A DNA stretch of 64,000 nt, from positions 88,254,884 to 88,318,883 of the forward strand of contig CM043944.1 of the NCBI GenBank assembly GCA_014529385.2, given 5' to 3'. This document shows, piece after piece, positions 44,390 to 56,156 of this stretch. How positions within the stretch are numbered: position 1 is the stretch's first letter; the number at the start of each line of letters is the position of its first letter. The stretch is from Adiantum capillus-veneris. Lineage: Eukaryota; Streptophyta; Polypodiopsida; Polypodiales; Pteridaceae. Both the position numbers and the translations under genes were made by a program. A model generated the notes under the pieces. That model was given only the letters and a program-made list of their open reading frames with translations. It searched no databases and was not told the origin of the DNA.

Positions 44390-47300
44390 TAATGATATAG
44401 AGTGGACAAGTGGTGAATCCTGAGACCAAACCACTCATGCTACTAGGGATAATAGGTTGGACAAGTGGTGGACCTTGAATGTAAACCCCCATGTACAAAG
44501 TATCATGGGTTTTGGGTATTTCAATGGACTCTAGCATCTTGGAGACATGGTGGAGCTTACTTCTCTCCATGTTTCAATGGAGTCTATCTTGGATAAATGG
44601 TGGAGCATCATTCTCTCCATGTTTCAATGGAGCCTAGCTTGGACAAGTGGTGGACGTTTGTTTCTCTCTATGTTTGAACAGATTTAGCTTGGACAAGTGG
44701 TGGACCTTGGAACAAAACCCCCATGTAAAACATATCATGGACATTACAAGTGCTGAGAAAAAATTCCATTCAATATATAACCTTATAGGTTGGACAAGTG
44801 GTGAAACTTAACACCCAATTATTATTAATATAATGACATACAGTGGACAAGTGGTGAATCTTGCGACCAAACCTACTAGGAAAAGTAGGTTGGACAAGTG
44901 GTGGACCTTGAATGTAAACCCCCCATGTACAAAATATCACTCATGCTACTAGGAATAATTTGGTATTAAGGTCCATGTTTCAATGTAGCCTAGCTTGGAC
45001 AAGTGGTGGACCTTTGTTTCTCTCTATGTTTCAATAGAATTAGCTTGGACAAGTGGTGAACCTTGGAACAAAACCCCCATGTAAAGCATGTCATGGGCAT
45101 TACAAGTGGTGAGAAAAAATACCATTCAAGGTATAACCTTATAGGCTGGACAAGTGGTGGACCTTAGCACCCAATTCCTCTTATTATAATGACATAGAGT
45201 GGAAAAGTGGTGAATTGTGAGACCAAACCTACTAGGGATAATAGGTTGGACAAATGGTTGACCTTGAATGTAAATCACCCATGTACAAAATATCATGGGT
45301 TTTGCGTATTTCAATGGAGCCTAGCATCTTGGAGACATGGTGGAACTTACTTCTCTCCATGTTTTAATGGAGCCTATCTAGGAGAAATGGTGGAGGTTCC
45401 TTCTCTCCATGTTTCAATGGAGCCTAGCTTGGACAAGTCGTGGACCTTTGTTTCTCTCTATGTTTGAATATGGTTAGCTTGGACAAGTGGTGGATCTTGG
45501 AATGAAACTCCCATGTAAAACATATCATGGGCATTTCAAGTGGCGAGAAAGGATACCATTTAAGATATAACCTTATAGGTTGGACAAGTGGTGGACCTTA
45601 ACACAATATAATGACATAGAGTGTACAAGTGGTGAATCTTGAAACCAAACCACTCATGCTACTAGGGATAATAGGTTAAACAAGTGGTGGGCCTTGAAAT
45701 AAAACCCCCTAGAGTGTTTCAATGGAGCCTAGCTTGGAAACATGGTAAAGCTTGCTTCTCTCCATGTTTCAATGCAGCCTATCTTGGATAAATGGTGGAG
45801 CATCATTCTCTCCATGTTTCAATGGAGCCTAGCTTGGACAAGTGGTGGACCTTTGTTTCTCTCTATGTTTGAATAGAGTTATCTTGGAAAAGTGGTGGAC
45901 CTTGGAACAAAACCCCATGTAAAACATATCATGGGCATTACAAGTGGTGAGAAAAAATACCATTCAATATATAACCTTATAGGTTGGACAAGTGGTGGAC
46001 CTTAACACCCAATTATTCTTAATATAATGACATAGAGTGGATAAGTGGTGAACTTGGGACCAAACCTACTAGGGAAATAGGTTGGACAAGTGGTGGACCT
46101 TGAATGTAAACCCCCCATGTACAAAATATCACTCATGCTACTAGAAATAATTTGGTATTAAGGTCCATGTTTCAATGCAGCCTAGCTTGGAAAAGTGGTG
46201 GACCTTTGTTTCTCTCTATGTTTCAATAGATTTAGCTTGGACAAGTGGTGGACCTTGGAACAAAACCCCCATGTAAATCATGTCATGGGCATTACAAGTG
46301 GTGAGAAAAAATACCATTCAAGCTATAACATTATAGGTTGGACAAGTGGTGGACCTTAACACCCAATTCCTCTTAATATAATGACATAGAGTGGACAAGT
46401 GGTGAATCATGAGACCAAACCTACTAGGGATAATAGGTTGGACAAGTGGTGACCTTGAATGTAAACCCCCCATGTACAAAATATTATGGGTATTGGGTAT
46501 TTCAATGGAGCCTAGCAACTTGGAGACATGGTGGAGCTTATTTCTCTCCATGTTTCAATGGAGCCTATCTAGGAGAAACAGTGGAGGTTCCTTCTCTCCA
46601 TGTTTCAATGAGCCTAGCTTGGACAAGTGGTGGACCTTTCTTTCTCTATATGTTTTAATAGAGTTAGCTTGGACAAGTGGTGGACCTTGGAATGAAACCC
46701 CCATGTAAAACATATCATGGGCATTTCAAGTGGTGAGAAAGGATACCATTTAAAATATAACCTTATAGGTTGGACAAGTGGTGGACCTTAACACATAGTT
46801 CTTCTTAATATAATGACATAGAGTGTACAAGTGGTGAATCTTGAGACCAAACCACTCGTGCTACTAGGGATAATAGGTTGGACAAGTGGTGGACCTTGAA
46901 TGTAAACCCCTCATGTACAAAATTATGGGTTTAGGGTATTTCAATGGAGCCTAGCTTGGAGACATGGTGGAGATTGCTTCTCTCAATGTTTCAATGGAAC
47001 CTATCTTGGAGAAATGGTGGATCATCCTTCTCTCCATGTTTCAATGGAGCCTATCTTGGACAAGTGGTGGACCTTTGCTTCTCTCTATGTTTCAATAGAG
47101 TTAGCTTGGACAAGTGGTGGGTCTTGGAACAAAACCCCTTTGTAAAACATAGCATGGACATTACAAGTGATGAGAAAAAAATTCAAGATATAACCTTATA
47201 GGTTGGAAAAGTGGTGATGGACCTTGACAAGTGGTGAAGGATACCATTTAAGATATACCCTTATAGGTTGGACAAGTGGTGGACCTTAACACCCAGTTAT

Positions 47301-48850
47301 TCTTAATATAATGACATAGAGTGGATAAGTGGTGAATCTTAAGACCAAACAACTCATGCTACTAGGTATAATACGTTAGAGAAGTGGTAGACCTTGAATG
47401 TAAACACCCCATGTACAAAATATCATGGTTTTAGGGTGTTTCAATGGAGCCTAGCATCTTGGAGACATGGTAGATCTTGATTCTTTCCATGTTTGAATGG
47501 CACCTATCTTGGAAAAATGATGGAGGTTACTTCTCTCCATGTTTCAACAGAGCCTAGCTTTGACAAGTGGTGAATCTTTGCTTCTCTCTATGTTTGAATA
47601 GAGTTAGCTTGGACAAGTGGTGGACCTTTGCTTCTCCCTATGTTTGAATAGAGTTAGCTTGGACAAGTGGTGGACCTTGGAATGAAACCCCCATGTAAAA
47701 CATATCATAGGCATTTCAAGTGGTGAGAAAGGATACCATTTAAGATATAACCTTATAGGTTGGACAAGTGGTGGGCCTTGAAATAAAACCCCCCATGTAC
47801 AAAATAAAATGGGTTTAGAGTATTTAAATGGATCCTAGCTTGGAGACATGGTGGAGCTTGCTTCTCTCCATGTTTCAATGAAGCCTATCTTAGAGAAATG
47901 GTGGATCATCCTTCTCTCCATGTTTCAATATAGCCTAGCTTGGACAAGTGGTGGACCTTTAGTTCTCTCTATGTTTCAATAGAGTTAGCTTGGACAAGTG
48001 GAGGACATTGAAACAAAACTCCCATGTAAAACATATCATGGGTAGTTCAAGTTGTGAGAAAAAAAACCATTTAAAATATAACCTTATAAGTTGGACAAGT
48101 GGTGGACCTTAACACCCAATGCTTTTTAATACAATGACATAGAGTGGACAAGTGGTGAATCTTGAGACCAAACCTATCAAGCTACTAGGGATACTAGGTT
48201 GGACAAGTGGTGGACCTTGAATGTAAATCCCCTATGTACAAAATATGATGGGTTTAGGGTGTTTCAATGGAATCTAGCATATTGGAGACATGGTGGAGCT
48301 TTCTTCGCTCCATGTTTCAAGTGGTAGACCTTCAATTATTTTCCCATACCTAGTTTAGACAACCCATACACTTCGAAACTCTAAAGGTTGGACGAGTTGT
48401 GGAGATTTGTTTATTTCCATGTTTGAATGGATCCTAGCTTGTACAAGTGGTGGACCTTGGAAAAAGGTCCCCTTTACAACATAGTTGAGTTTTTTCATGT
48501 TTTAATGGAAGAGAGATTCGCCAAATGGTGGAGCTTGTTTATCTCCATGTGGATTTTAGAACTAGCTTGGACAAGTGGTGGAGCTTTGCTTTTCTACCCT
48601 TCATAATACAATGATGTATAGGTTGGTTACATGGTGAATCTTAAGGCCAAACCTCCCATTTTACTAGAGATGATAGGTTGGACAAGTGGTCAACCTTCTA
48701 TCATTTCTCCATGCCTATAATTAGACAATTAGTAGAACTAGCATCTTTCTATGTTGTCTAGAGCTGAGCTTGGACAAGTAGTGGACCTTGCTACTCTCTT
48801 CCCTTGGTTTATTAGTTTGAAGACTCATTATATATACTTGCTTAGATCTA
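44390..48850. repeat. complex satellite, left array part 2
   Basis: Higher-order units of about 360-500 bp, built from 40-45-bp sub-blocks. Each sub-block carries a variant of 'cttggacaagtggtggacc' followed by a distinguishing word (aacaaaacccccatg, ttaacacccaatt, gaatgtaaaccccccatg, or ctccatgtttcaatgg). The 'ttaacaccc' landmark recurs at about 44809, 45168, 45600, 46003, 46358, 46790, 47288 and 48111. The unit is the reverse complement of the unit at 57.4-64 kb. Confidence 0.9.
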
Positions 48851-49578
48851 TATAATTACTCATTAGTTAGGTTACAAGTAGGTATGTAATTTGTTAGCCT
48901 CAAGGGACTTTGAATATTGAATAGTAAGAAAGTCAAGTGCTGGTTTGAAGATCTTTTGCTTATCTAAACTAGACTCTAACTCAATAATAAGTTTCTTAAG
49001 TTCCACGAATTGTCCTATCTAGGCTCCAAAAGAGTCTTAATTGGTTTGTGCTAGATTCTAACTTCCTTGATGGGGTAGAATCCTAGAAAAATGAGGCACT
49101 ATAAGTTTTACCTTAGCTCAAATGGATTTTCACTTAAACTAGACTGCAATTTGGCACTCTAGTATCTTTGTCTCGATGGAGTTTAACACTAGATACATAG
49201 TAGTGATATTTAAGCTTCATGTCTCTTCACTTGATCGAGATATGAGACCATACTTTCAAGGTCACCACTTGTCTTACCTAAAGACCAATGTGAGACATGG
49301 GAGCAAGAAAGCCATCCGATATTGTTTTAAGGACTATTACATAGACAATCAATAACTTAAGTAAAGCAAAAAGACTTGGATCTTTCACAATTAATAACTT
49401 AAGTAAAGCCAAAAAGACTTGGATCTTTGACAGTTTTTTTCAAACTAAAAAAGCACAATCTCATGCTAACAAAACTATAAATCACAATTGAAAGTTTTGA
49501 ACAAGAAAAAGATCAGCAATCTTAATAAGAAGGATACTTTTCATTTCATTTGATGATTACAAACTAAAAGAAAGTCTC
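48851..49578. other. interval with no supported gene
   Basis: Satellite cores stop here. There is a short direct duplication at about 49340-49440 ('ataacttaagtaaagc...aagacttggatctttNac'). Confidence 0.5.
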
Positions 49579-49686
49579 TCAAGAAATTGATAAACAAAAA
49601 ATGTAGGTGACTGCTTCATTATTTTGAGCAAAAATATCAAAATCTCTATTGATTGAGCTCCATCTAGTAGTATCCTTTGTAAGATC
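49579..49686 (-). other. possible last exon of FCP1-a (mostly 3' UTR)
   Basis: Starts at 49686 after a strong acceptor (ttccttcctgcag on the minus strand). The donor facing it is at 49779-49776 (AAG/GTACTAG). Because the FCP1-a stop codon lies just before that donor, this exon would be untranslated. Confidence 0.45.
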
Positions 49687-49780
49687 CTGCAGGAAGGAAT
49701 AAAAAGAAAGATTTGTTAGATACCATGCACATGAGTGTTCAAGCATGTGTATCAAGAATATATGACATGTCACTAGTACC

Positions 49781-50979
49781 TTAGGGTTGCTTTCTATCCA
49801 GCCTTAGAAGATTGTTCTCAGCTTTCACCTTATTTATATAAGCCTTTGCTGTGGTTGCCTTCAAAACTCCTTTTGTGTTACAACCCAATTGCCTAGCTAA
49901 AGTGGTCAATTGTGACGCCTTCATGCTTTCAATGGGTGTACGCTCCTTTGCCAAGATCTCTTGTATTTGGGCTCTTCTCATTTCATTGCGGTGGCTTGTG
50001 TCACTTGCATCTTCAATGATAGTTTCATCTCTGTCACCTTTTGCAGGTGGTATTCTTCTTGTAAAGAACACCTTAGCTGACCAAACATCATTTTTCTGCT
50101 TCCAATACTCCATGATTTGTTTGTATTCACTATCATTTGTCACTATAGGTTGTCCATAACGATTAGAAGCAATTAAATCACGCACATCCCTTCTCTCATC
50201 AAGCTGAATCAAGTATGGCAGTAGCTCCTCCAAGAGCATATTGTCAACCATCTTCTCAGCATCAAATTGTGGTGGAAAAATGCAATTGTTTGCTGGTGAA
50301 ATACATCCCTTGTAAGGAGAGTCATCAATAAGCACTGTTCTTTGTGGATCACATTCAAACCCCATGGCAATTTTGGCTAGAGGCTTGAACATTGCCTCAA
50401 CGTTTGGATTGTCGGGTCTAAACAATTTTTGAGTTTGAGCGGTGTAGCAAACATCTTGCGACCAAATTGCAAAGAAAGGCAATGTATCCTCAGCTAAGTT
50501 GTTTAGTGCTGCAAGGATTTGATACACATTATTCCTAGTAGCTGTCGACCAAATTGCAACATTAAACCTCTGTAAAATAGTCTTCAAGAATTGGATGCAA
50601 CCTGGCCTGAGTATAATATATCTTTTTGAATCCATTTGCACTGAGTTGTGGTGTGAGGATGGTTGAGGGGAACGTTTCAACAATAGACCATTTAAATCCA
50701 ATATAATTGTAAGCATGGATTTCTCAACATCTACGCTACATGACGTAGTACCAATTGGCAATAGCTCGTGAGTGGACTTTTCAGTCTCTTTTGATGTATG
50801 TTGCATTTTTGAAGCATCGATTTCTTGGTTCTCATTATTGGAAGCTTGCTCAAGTTGCACAACACTAGACTCTAGTATAGAAATATCATCCATCTTGGGC
50901 ACTTTAGAAACCATAGAATCTATGGATTCTATAGTTGTTGACTGAACCATAGGAGCATTATCCATCCCAGTTTGTGAAT
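49781..50979 (-). CDS. FCP1/NIF-like phosphatase-domain exon (FCP1-a), intact frame
   Basis: An uninterrupted frame of about 400 codons. It begins at 50979 after a good acceptor (gtgttttcttag on the minus strand), again in phase 1; the open frame upstream of that is intron. The N-terminal 90 residues are polar and Ser/Glu-rich. The FCP1 homology domain runs from about 50710 to 50150: IILDLNGLLLKR (DxN in place of DxD), IILRPGCIQFLK, FNVAIWSTATRNN, FFAIWSQD and VLIDDSPYKG with the usual third HAD motif. Plant FCP1-like proteins with a DLNGLL motif are known. The C-terminus (about 49900-49810, ASQLTTLARQLGCNTKG) resembles a SAP-like helix pair. The stop is at 49783-49781. It is the best preserved coding block in the locus. 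It needs a 5' exon, which may be the ParB/methylase block. Confidence 0.7.
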
Positions 50980-51229
50980 CTAAGAAAACACACACACAAA
51001 TGGTATCTCAAAACCACTAGAATTTTATTCACCATATTTATATGTAGAACTCCTAGTAAGAAATTTATTTAAGGTAAAGTCGTTGTTAGAATCCTTGCAA
51101 CCATTTTCAGCATTCGTACACCAAACACCACTTGTCTAAAATACAATCTACTAACTCAACATTTTCCATCCTACACTTTATTAAAGATGAGTACTTAAAG
51201 TGAAAACTAAAAGCCACCCTTGTTGAGGA

Positions 51230-51460
51230 AACATGGATACAAGGTCCACCAAATGTCCAACCTAGACTACAAGCAAAAAATTAGAGATTTGGCTTAGATT
51301 TGGATTCAAAGGCCACCACTTATTCAAGTAAGATAACTCCACTTGTTTAAGACAGTAATGTTTGAAGCCCCACCACTTGTCCAACCTAGACATTGATTAA
51401 ATTTTGGTAAGATTTATCACAAATCTAGAGTAGAATCAAGATTCTATGGCCAAGGTAGTC
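51230..51460. repeat. scattered satellite cores between FCP1-a and SET exons
   Basis: Three or four cores in the 'ggtccaccacttgtcc' orientation, diverged. Confidence 0.6.
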
Positions 51461-51621
51461 AAATAAGTTAGACAACACACAAAGCATAAGAGCACTCTAG
51501 ATTCTCGTTGAGCATAAACTAAACAATAATCAAATGTTATATTCACTTGAGATTTCATCCATGAAAAATGAAAATGATGCATGTACTTGAGATTTCCATC
51601 CATGTACAATACTTTACAATG

Positions 51622-52178
51622 TCAAGTAAAGTTATAGTCAGCAAACAACTCTTCTCCTGCTTCAACTTGACAAATAGTCTCAATGCATACATGGCCATAT
51701 TCTTCTGACTTGATGTGTGAAGAGGTGCATTTATGCCAAGGTGGAAAATTTGGATCAAATGTATAGCGTACGTTGGGACAGACATTTGTACTGTGAGAAC
51801 TATTTATATAGCCCGACACGTTTCCTTCTTCTACACAACCAATAATGTATGATTGATCTTCCTCTTCTTCTATGTTTGGATCCTCTAGAAGAGAATATTT
51901 ATAAGCTCTTGGAAATATTTTGCATATCTTTTTCCAGTCTTGAAATCTATACTTATGCCCTCCATAGTTTAGAATAGTCAAACCACTTTCCAGGGTAGTA
52001 TGCACAAATAGCCCATAACCAGCTCCTTCAATACATGAAAGTCGCACTTCAAAATCCACACCGTTAATATGGAAAATTACATCTTTGGGAATAGGAAAAG
52101 TTGGTGTCCCAAAAGGATCTTCATGCCAATCATAGTGTGAAATACATCTAGTTTTTATATCACTTAACTCCTTTGTGT
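51622..52178 (-). CDS. SET-domain exon
   Basis: SET domains are protein lysine methyltransferases. The exon starts at 52178 after a strong acceptor (cttctttttgcag on the minus strand) in phase 1 and runs uninterrupted to a TGA at 51624-51622. Recognisable parts are EVRLSCIEGAGYGLFVHTTL (SET start, GxGxGLF), ILNYGGHKY, GYINSSHSTNVCPNVRY (the NHxxxPN region, with Ser replacing His) and GEELFADYNF at the end, the catalytic-Tyr motif. The SET core is about 140 residues with no pre-SET or post-SET cysteines. The stop sits directly after the core, as in many small SET proteins. It lies on the same strand as, and between, the methylase-like block and the FCP1 exons. Confidence 0.75.
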
Positions 52179-52379
52179 CTGCAAAAAGAAGAAAATATTA
52201 TGCATAAAATAATGACAATATCAAAGAAAGATATCATTATTTTATAGTCCAATAGGTCCATTGTATGGAAGACTTAGAGTGCCTCTTACATGGTGCCTCC
52301 AAGGTTTCCAAAAAATAAAATCATTGAAAAAAAAGGCCACTGTGTCTCCAATCTATTGCCCATTTGAAGCATAGAGAGA

Positions 52380-54250
52380 ACCAAGGTCCACCACTTGTCC
52401 AAGCTAGACATGGAGCATTGACACAAGATCCAACACTTATCCAAGAACCCTATAGTATATGTGGTAACATGGGATGCATTGATGCAACAAAAGTAGTCTA
52501 GCCTCCTCATCCATCTCTTTTTTCTTGTAGCCTAGAGGGATTAGTTTCAAGGTCTATCACTAGTCAAAAACTACACATAGAACATTGATACAAGGTTCCA
52601 CCACATGTGAAACCTATCATCTCTAGTAGCATGGATGGTTTGATATCAAGGTTCACCACGTGTCCTACCTATACTCTATTGTAGCATAGAGATTCTGGTT
52701 TGGTGGTACTACACTTGTCCAAACTTGGCTTGTTGTTGATATCTGGAGGTAATCAAGGGTCCTCCACTTGTCCAAGTTAGGCATATAAAACAATTGCAAG
52801 GTCCACCATGTGTACAACATATGATTGATTATAGCATGCATGGTCTTATTTCATGGGCAACCATCTTCTCTCCAACATGTGTCCAACCTCGGCTCCATTG
52901 AAGCATGGAGAGAAGCAAGGTCCACCACTTATCAAAGCTATTATTTTCTCCCAGTGCTTTCAAAACCCATAATACGTTGTACATGGGGGGGGGGGGGGGG
53001 GGATTCTTGTTTCAAGGTCCACCACTTGGCTAAGATTGGATCCATTGAAACATAAAGAGAAGCAAGCTCTACCATTTGTCCAAGCTAGGTGCCATTGAAA
53101 CATGAAAACCCCATAATATGTTGTATACGGGGGGTGTTTTTCAAGGTCTACCACTTGTCTAATGGCTATGGTCCATTGGAACATGGAGAGAAGCAAAGCT
53201 CCACCACTTTTCTAAGCTAGGATCCATTGAAACATGGAGAGAAGCAAGCTCCATTGTTTGTCTAAGCTAGGCTCCATTGGAACATGGAGAAAACAAGCTC
53301 CACCACTTGCCTATTATTGCATAGAGATTCTGGTTTGAAGGTCCACCACTTGTCCAACCTTGCCTTCATGTATGGAGATAATCAAGAGTGCAATGCTTCT
53401 CTAAGCTAGGGACATAAAAGAGTTTCAAGGTCCACTACATATACGATCTATGATGGGTTGTAGCATGGGAGGTTTCATTTTAAGGTTGACCACTTCTCCA
53501 GCTCCGCTTGTCCAACCTCAGATCCATTGAAGAATGGAGAATAAAGGTGTACCAACTCTCCAAAATAGGCAAGAAAATCTCTATAAAACCCATGAATTGT
53601 TAATATATGCTATGCTGTGGAGTTTTGTTTGAAGGTCCACTCCTTATCCAAGCTACAATCCATTGAAGCATGGAAATAAGTAAGATATATCTCTAGTCCA
53701 AGATAGGATCCATTGAAACATAGAGAGAATCAAGGTCCACCACTTGTCCAAGCTATGCATGGGTAATTGATATAAGGACCACTACGTTTTCACCTATACT
53801 ATGCTCTATCATGGATGGTTTCATATCCCACCAATTTTCCAACCTATTTAGTAGGTTGTATTATGGGGGTTTGGTTTCAAGGTACTTCACTTGTCTAAGG
53901 TGGGTTCCATTGAACCATGGAGAGAAACAATGTCTACCACTTGTCCAAAATATGCTCCTTTAAAACATAAAAGCAAGGTCCACCACTTGTCCAAGCTAAT
54001 GTTTCTCTCCATTGAAGCATGGAGAGAAACAAGGTCTACCACCTGTCCAAAATATGCTCCATTGAAACATAAAAGCAAGGTCCACCACCTGTCCAAGCTA
54101 ATATAACAAATGGGCGTTGGTTACAAGGTGTACTACACTTGTCTAAACTAGTCTCCATGCAAGGTCCACCACATGTCCAAGCTATATGAGCTTGGTTTGA
54201 AGGTCTACCACACCTCTTGAAATTAGGATCCATGTAAGGTCCACCTTTTG
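52380..54250. repeat. complex satellite inside the intron upstream of the SET exon
   Basis: Diverged cores in the 'ggtccaccacttgtccaag' orientation with 'tccattgaaacatggagag' words. It lies within the interval from the donor at 54741 to the acceptor at 52179. It includes a poly-G tract (52985-53002). Confidence 0.85.
52985..53002. repeat. poly-G tract (18 G)
   Basis: Expansion of the GGGG found in the satellite word 'acatggggggt'. Confidence 0.9.
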
Positions 54251-54741
54251 TCAAGCTATGCCTTTAGTGAGTACTAAAACTAAGTAAATTGCAGTACTTA
54301 AATACCTTTCCAAGCTCATTAAGATTTTGGTCTCTAAGGCCACCACCACATGTCTAATCTATGCTCTAATTGATTACTTATGCTAGTTCTCAAAGTCCAA
54401 ACATAAGCTCCCTTCTAGCAAGGTTAGTTTAAATTTAGGCTCCAACACCGGTCTAAGTTAGGTTCAATTTATGAAGCATCACCATTTAACCATGCTACAA
54501 TCTAATGTATTATATCAAGGGGGTATTGATAAAAGGTCCAAAACTTATTGAGTTCAAGCTCTTAAGTAATTAAGTCTTTGTGAGTATTAAATGTTATAGT
54601 ATACAGATCCACCATTCAAACCTTGAATGCTTGAGATAAAAAATACAAACTCAATCAATACTATATAAAGAAAAATCTAACATTAAGAGTATCAAATCAG
54701 TAACAAGAAACACTAACATGCACAAGAAACTCAAAACATAC

Positions 54742-56072
54742 GTGTCTCCATTTCCAAAAAGTCCTCCATTGGCAGAGGATGTTGTTGTTGTTCTTCTCTT
54801 CTCTTCGTGGAGAGCACTCCTCTGTAATAGGCACAGTGTCTTCTGATTGCGAAGTGGATTGTTGAAGTCCAGCCCATTTTTCTATATCTTCATGAGACTT
54901 AACAAAGTCTAGCAACATGGTCTCCACGTTTTTTGCCTCCTCCACACTATCAACTAAGCATATAACTTCTTTTTTCTGTTGTATTCCTTCTTGTGCAACC
55001 AAGGAACCATCACCAAAAACATCGACAAGCTTCCGGTCTTCAAAACAATATGTACGAATGTAGTGCTTGACCAAAGCTCTTTTTTTGGCCTCCAAATATT
55101 GCAAATCTGACATATCGTTATCTGCTACTTGAAGAAGAGAACAATCAATTGGCATGGGATGTTCCTCTGATCTTCTTCTCAGGTCTTCAAATGCATTGCC
55201 TTGTCCCAAGAACGCAATAACTGTTAGGAATTGAATTGCTCCTTTGCAAGGAGCTGATGGAAAGTGATGCAGTGCACCACAACAATGGTAGCTCAGATTA
55301 TCTCCCATGGCGTGAAAGGCACATTGCAATTTTGTGAAGTTAGTGAAATCCACAAATGCAAGAAAGACAAATCCAGGATCTGTTGACCCTCTAGCAATAG
55401 CCAAGATCCCATCCAAAGCATTGTTAAATGTCTCCTCACTCCACTTCAAATTGCCTCCAACGTTTTTTGTCATATCTAAAACACATAAGCCAATAGGCAC
55501 TTTATTATTGAAGTGTCGCATCAAGTAGAGATTTTCTTCCATTTGTAGGCTCACCACATAGATTGACCATTGCATGTATTTTATTGCTCCATCTGGAAAA
55601 TCCATTTTCTTTGTTCCACGCGTCAAACTAGATCTGATCCATTCCTCGCATAGCATTAAATTGTTTTATAAACAACATCATTGATGTTATACATTTTGAC
55701 CACCTCCTCCCAGTCTTTACATGGTGAAGACTCATTCAAATTGTTGAAGCCTTCAAGAAGTGCATCTTGAATCAATTTGTCTTGCTTCAACTGCTTGATT
55801 CGATCATACATGTCAGTTGCATCACCATCCTTTGCACTCTTTGACAGTAAAACCTTCTCATCTCTAATATCTTCTTGAATAGTCTTTACCTCTGATTACT
55901 CAAGGCCACAAAGGTATCTAAATACAGTTGTTGGGGGTTTCTTATTCTCCTCTTCTAGCCTTTCAATGATTTCTATCCAGCAATCATAAATTAAATCAGA
56001 GTACGTGACCATGTGTGCCTGTTTAGCAATCCAACTTGCTGCTGCATTCATTCTTGCTAATCGAAGAAAAGC
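54742..56072 (-). pseudogene. exon B: DNA-methylase-like domain, with frameshifts
   Basis: Starts at 56072 after an acceptor (tatttctttttag) in phase 0 and ends at 54742 before donor GTATGT. The first third is helical (AFLRLARMNAAASWIAKQ) with a TAA at 55898-55896 and a frame change at about 55670. From 55656 an intact frame resembles a class beta N4/N6 DNA methyltransferase. Its motif-IV position reads VLDMTKNVGG (55480-55455) instead of D/N/S-PP-Y/W, followed by the usual 'large loop' pattern, and the late motif I reads DVFGDGSLVAQEG (55023-54985) near the C-terminus. The order IV then I fits that class, but the catalytic residues are gone, so it is probably a non-catalytic fold. A further frame change at about 54810 is likely. 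Either a pseudogene or a locus with assembly indels. Confidence 0.55.
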
Positions 56073-56156
56073 CTAAAAAGAAATAGAGAAATAATTAAAC
56101 TATTGAGCAAGATTTGTTAATTAAACACTATAAAAAAGACAAAGAAAATAACTTAC
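56073..56156 (-). other. 84-bp GT-AG intron
   Basis: Donor GTAAGT (56156-56151) and acceptor tttctttttag (ending at 56073) are both strong, and the reading frame is kept across it (phase 0 to phase 0). This is good evidence that the block is, or was, a spliced gene on the minus strand. Confidence 0.75.

Noticed and set aside
49781-52178. SET and FCP1-a as consecutive exons of one continuous reading frame
   Set aside because: The SET frame ends in a stop right after the domain, and no phase-1 donor follows that would join to the FCP1-a acceptor.
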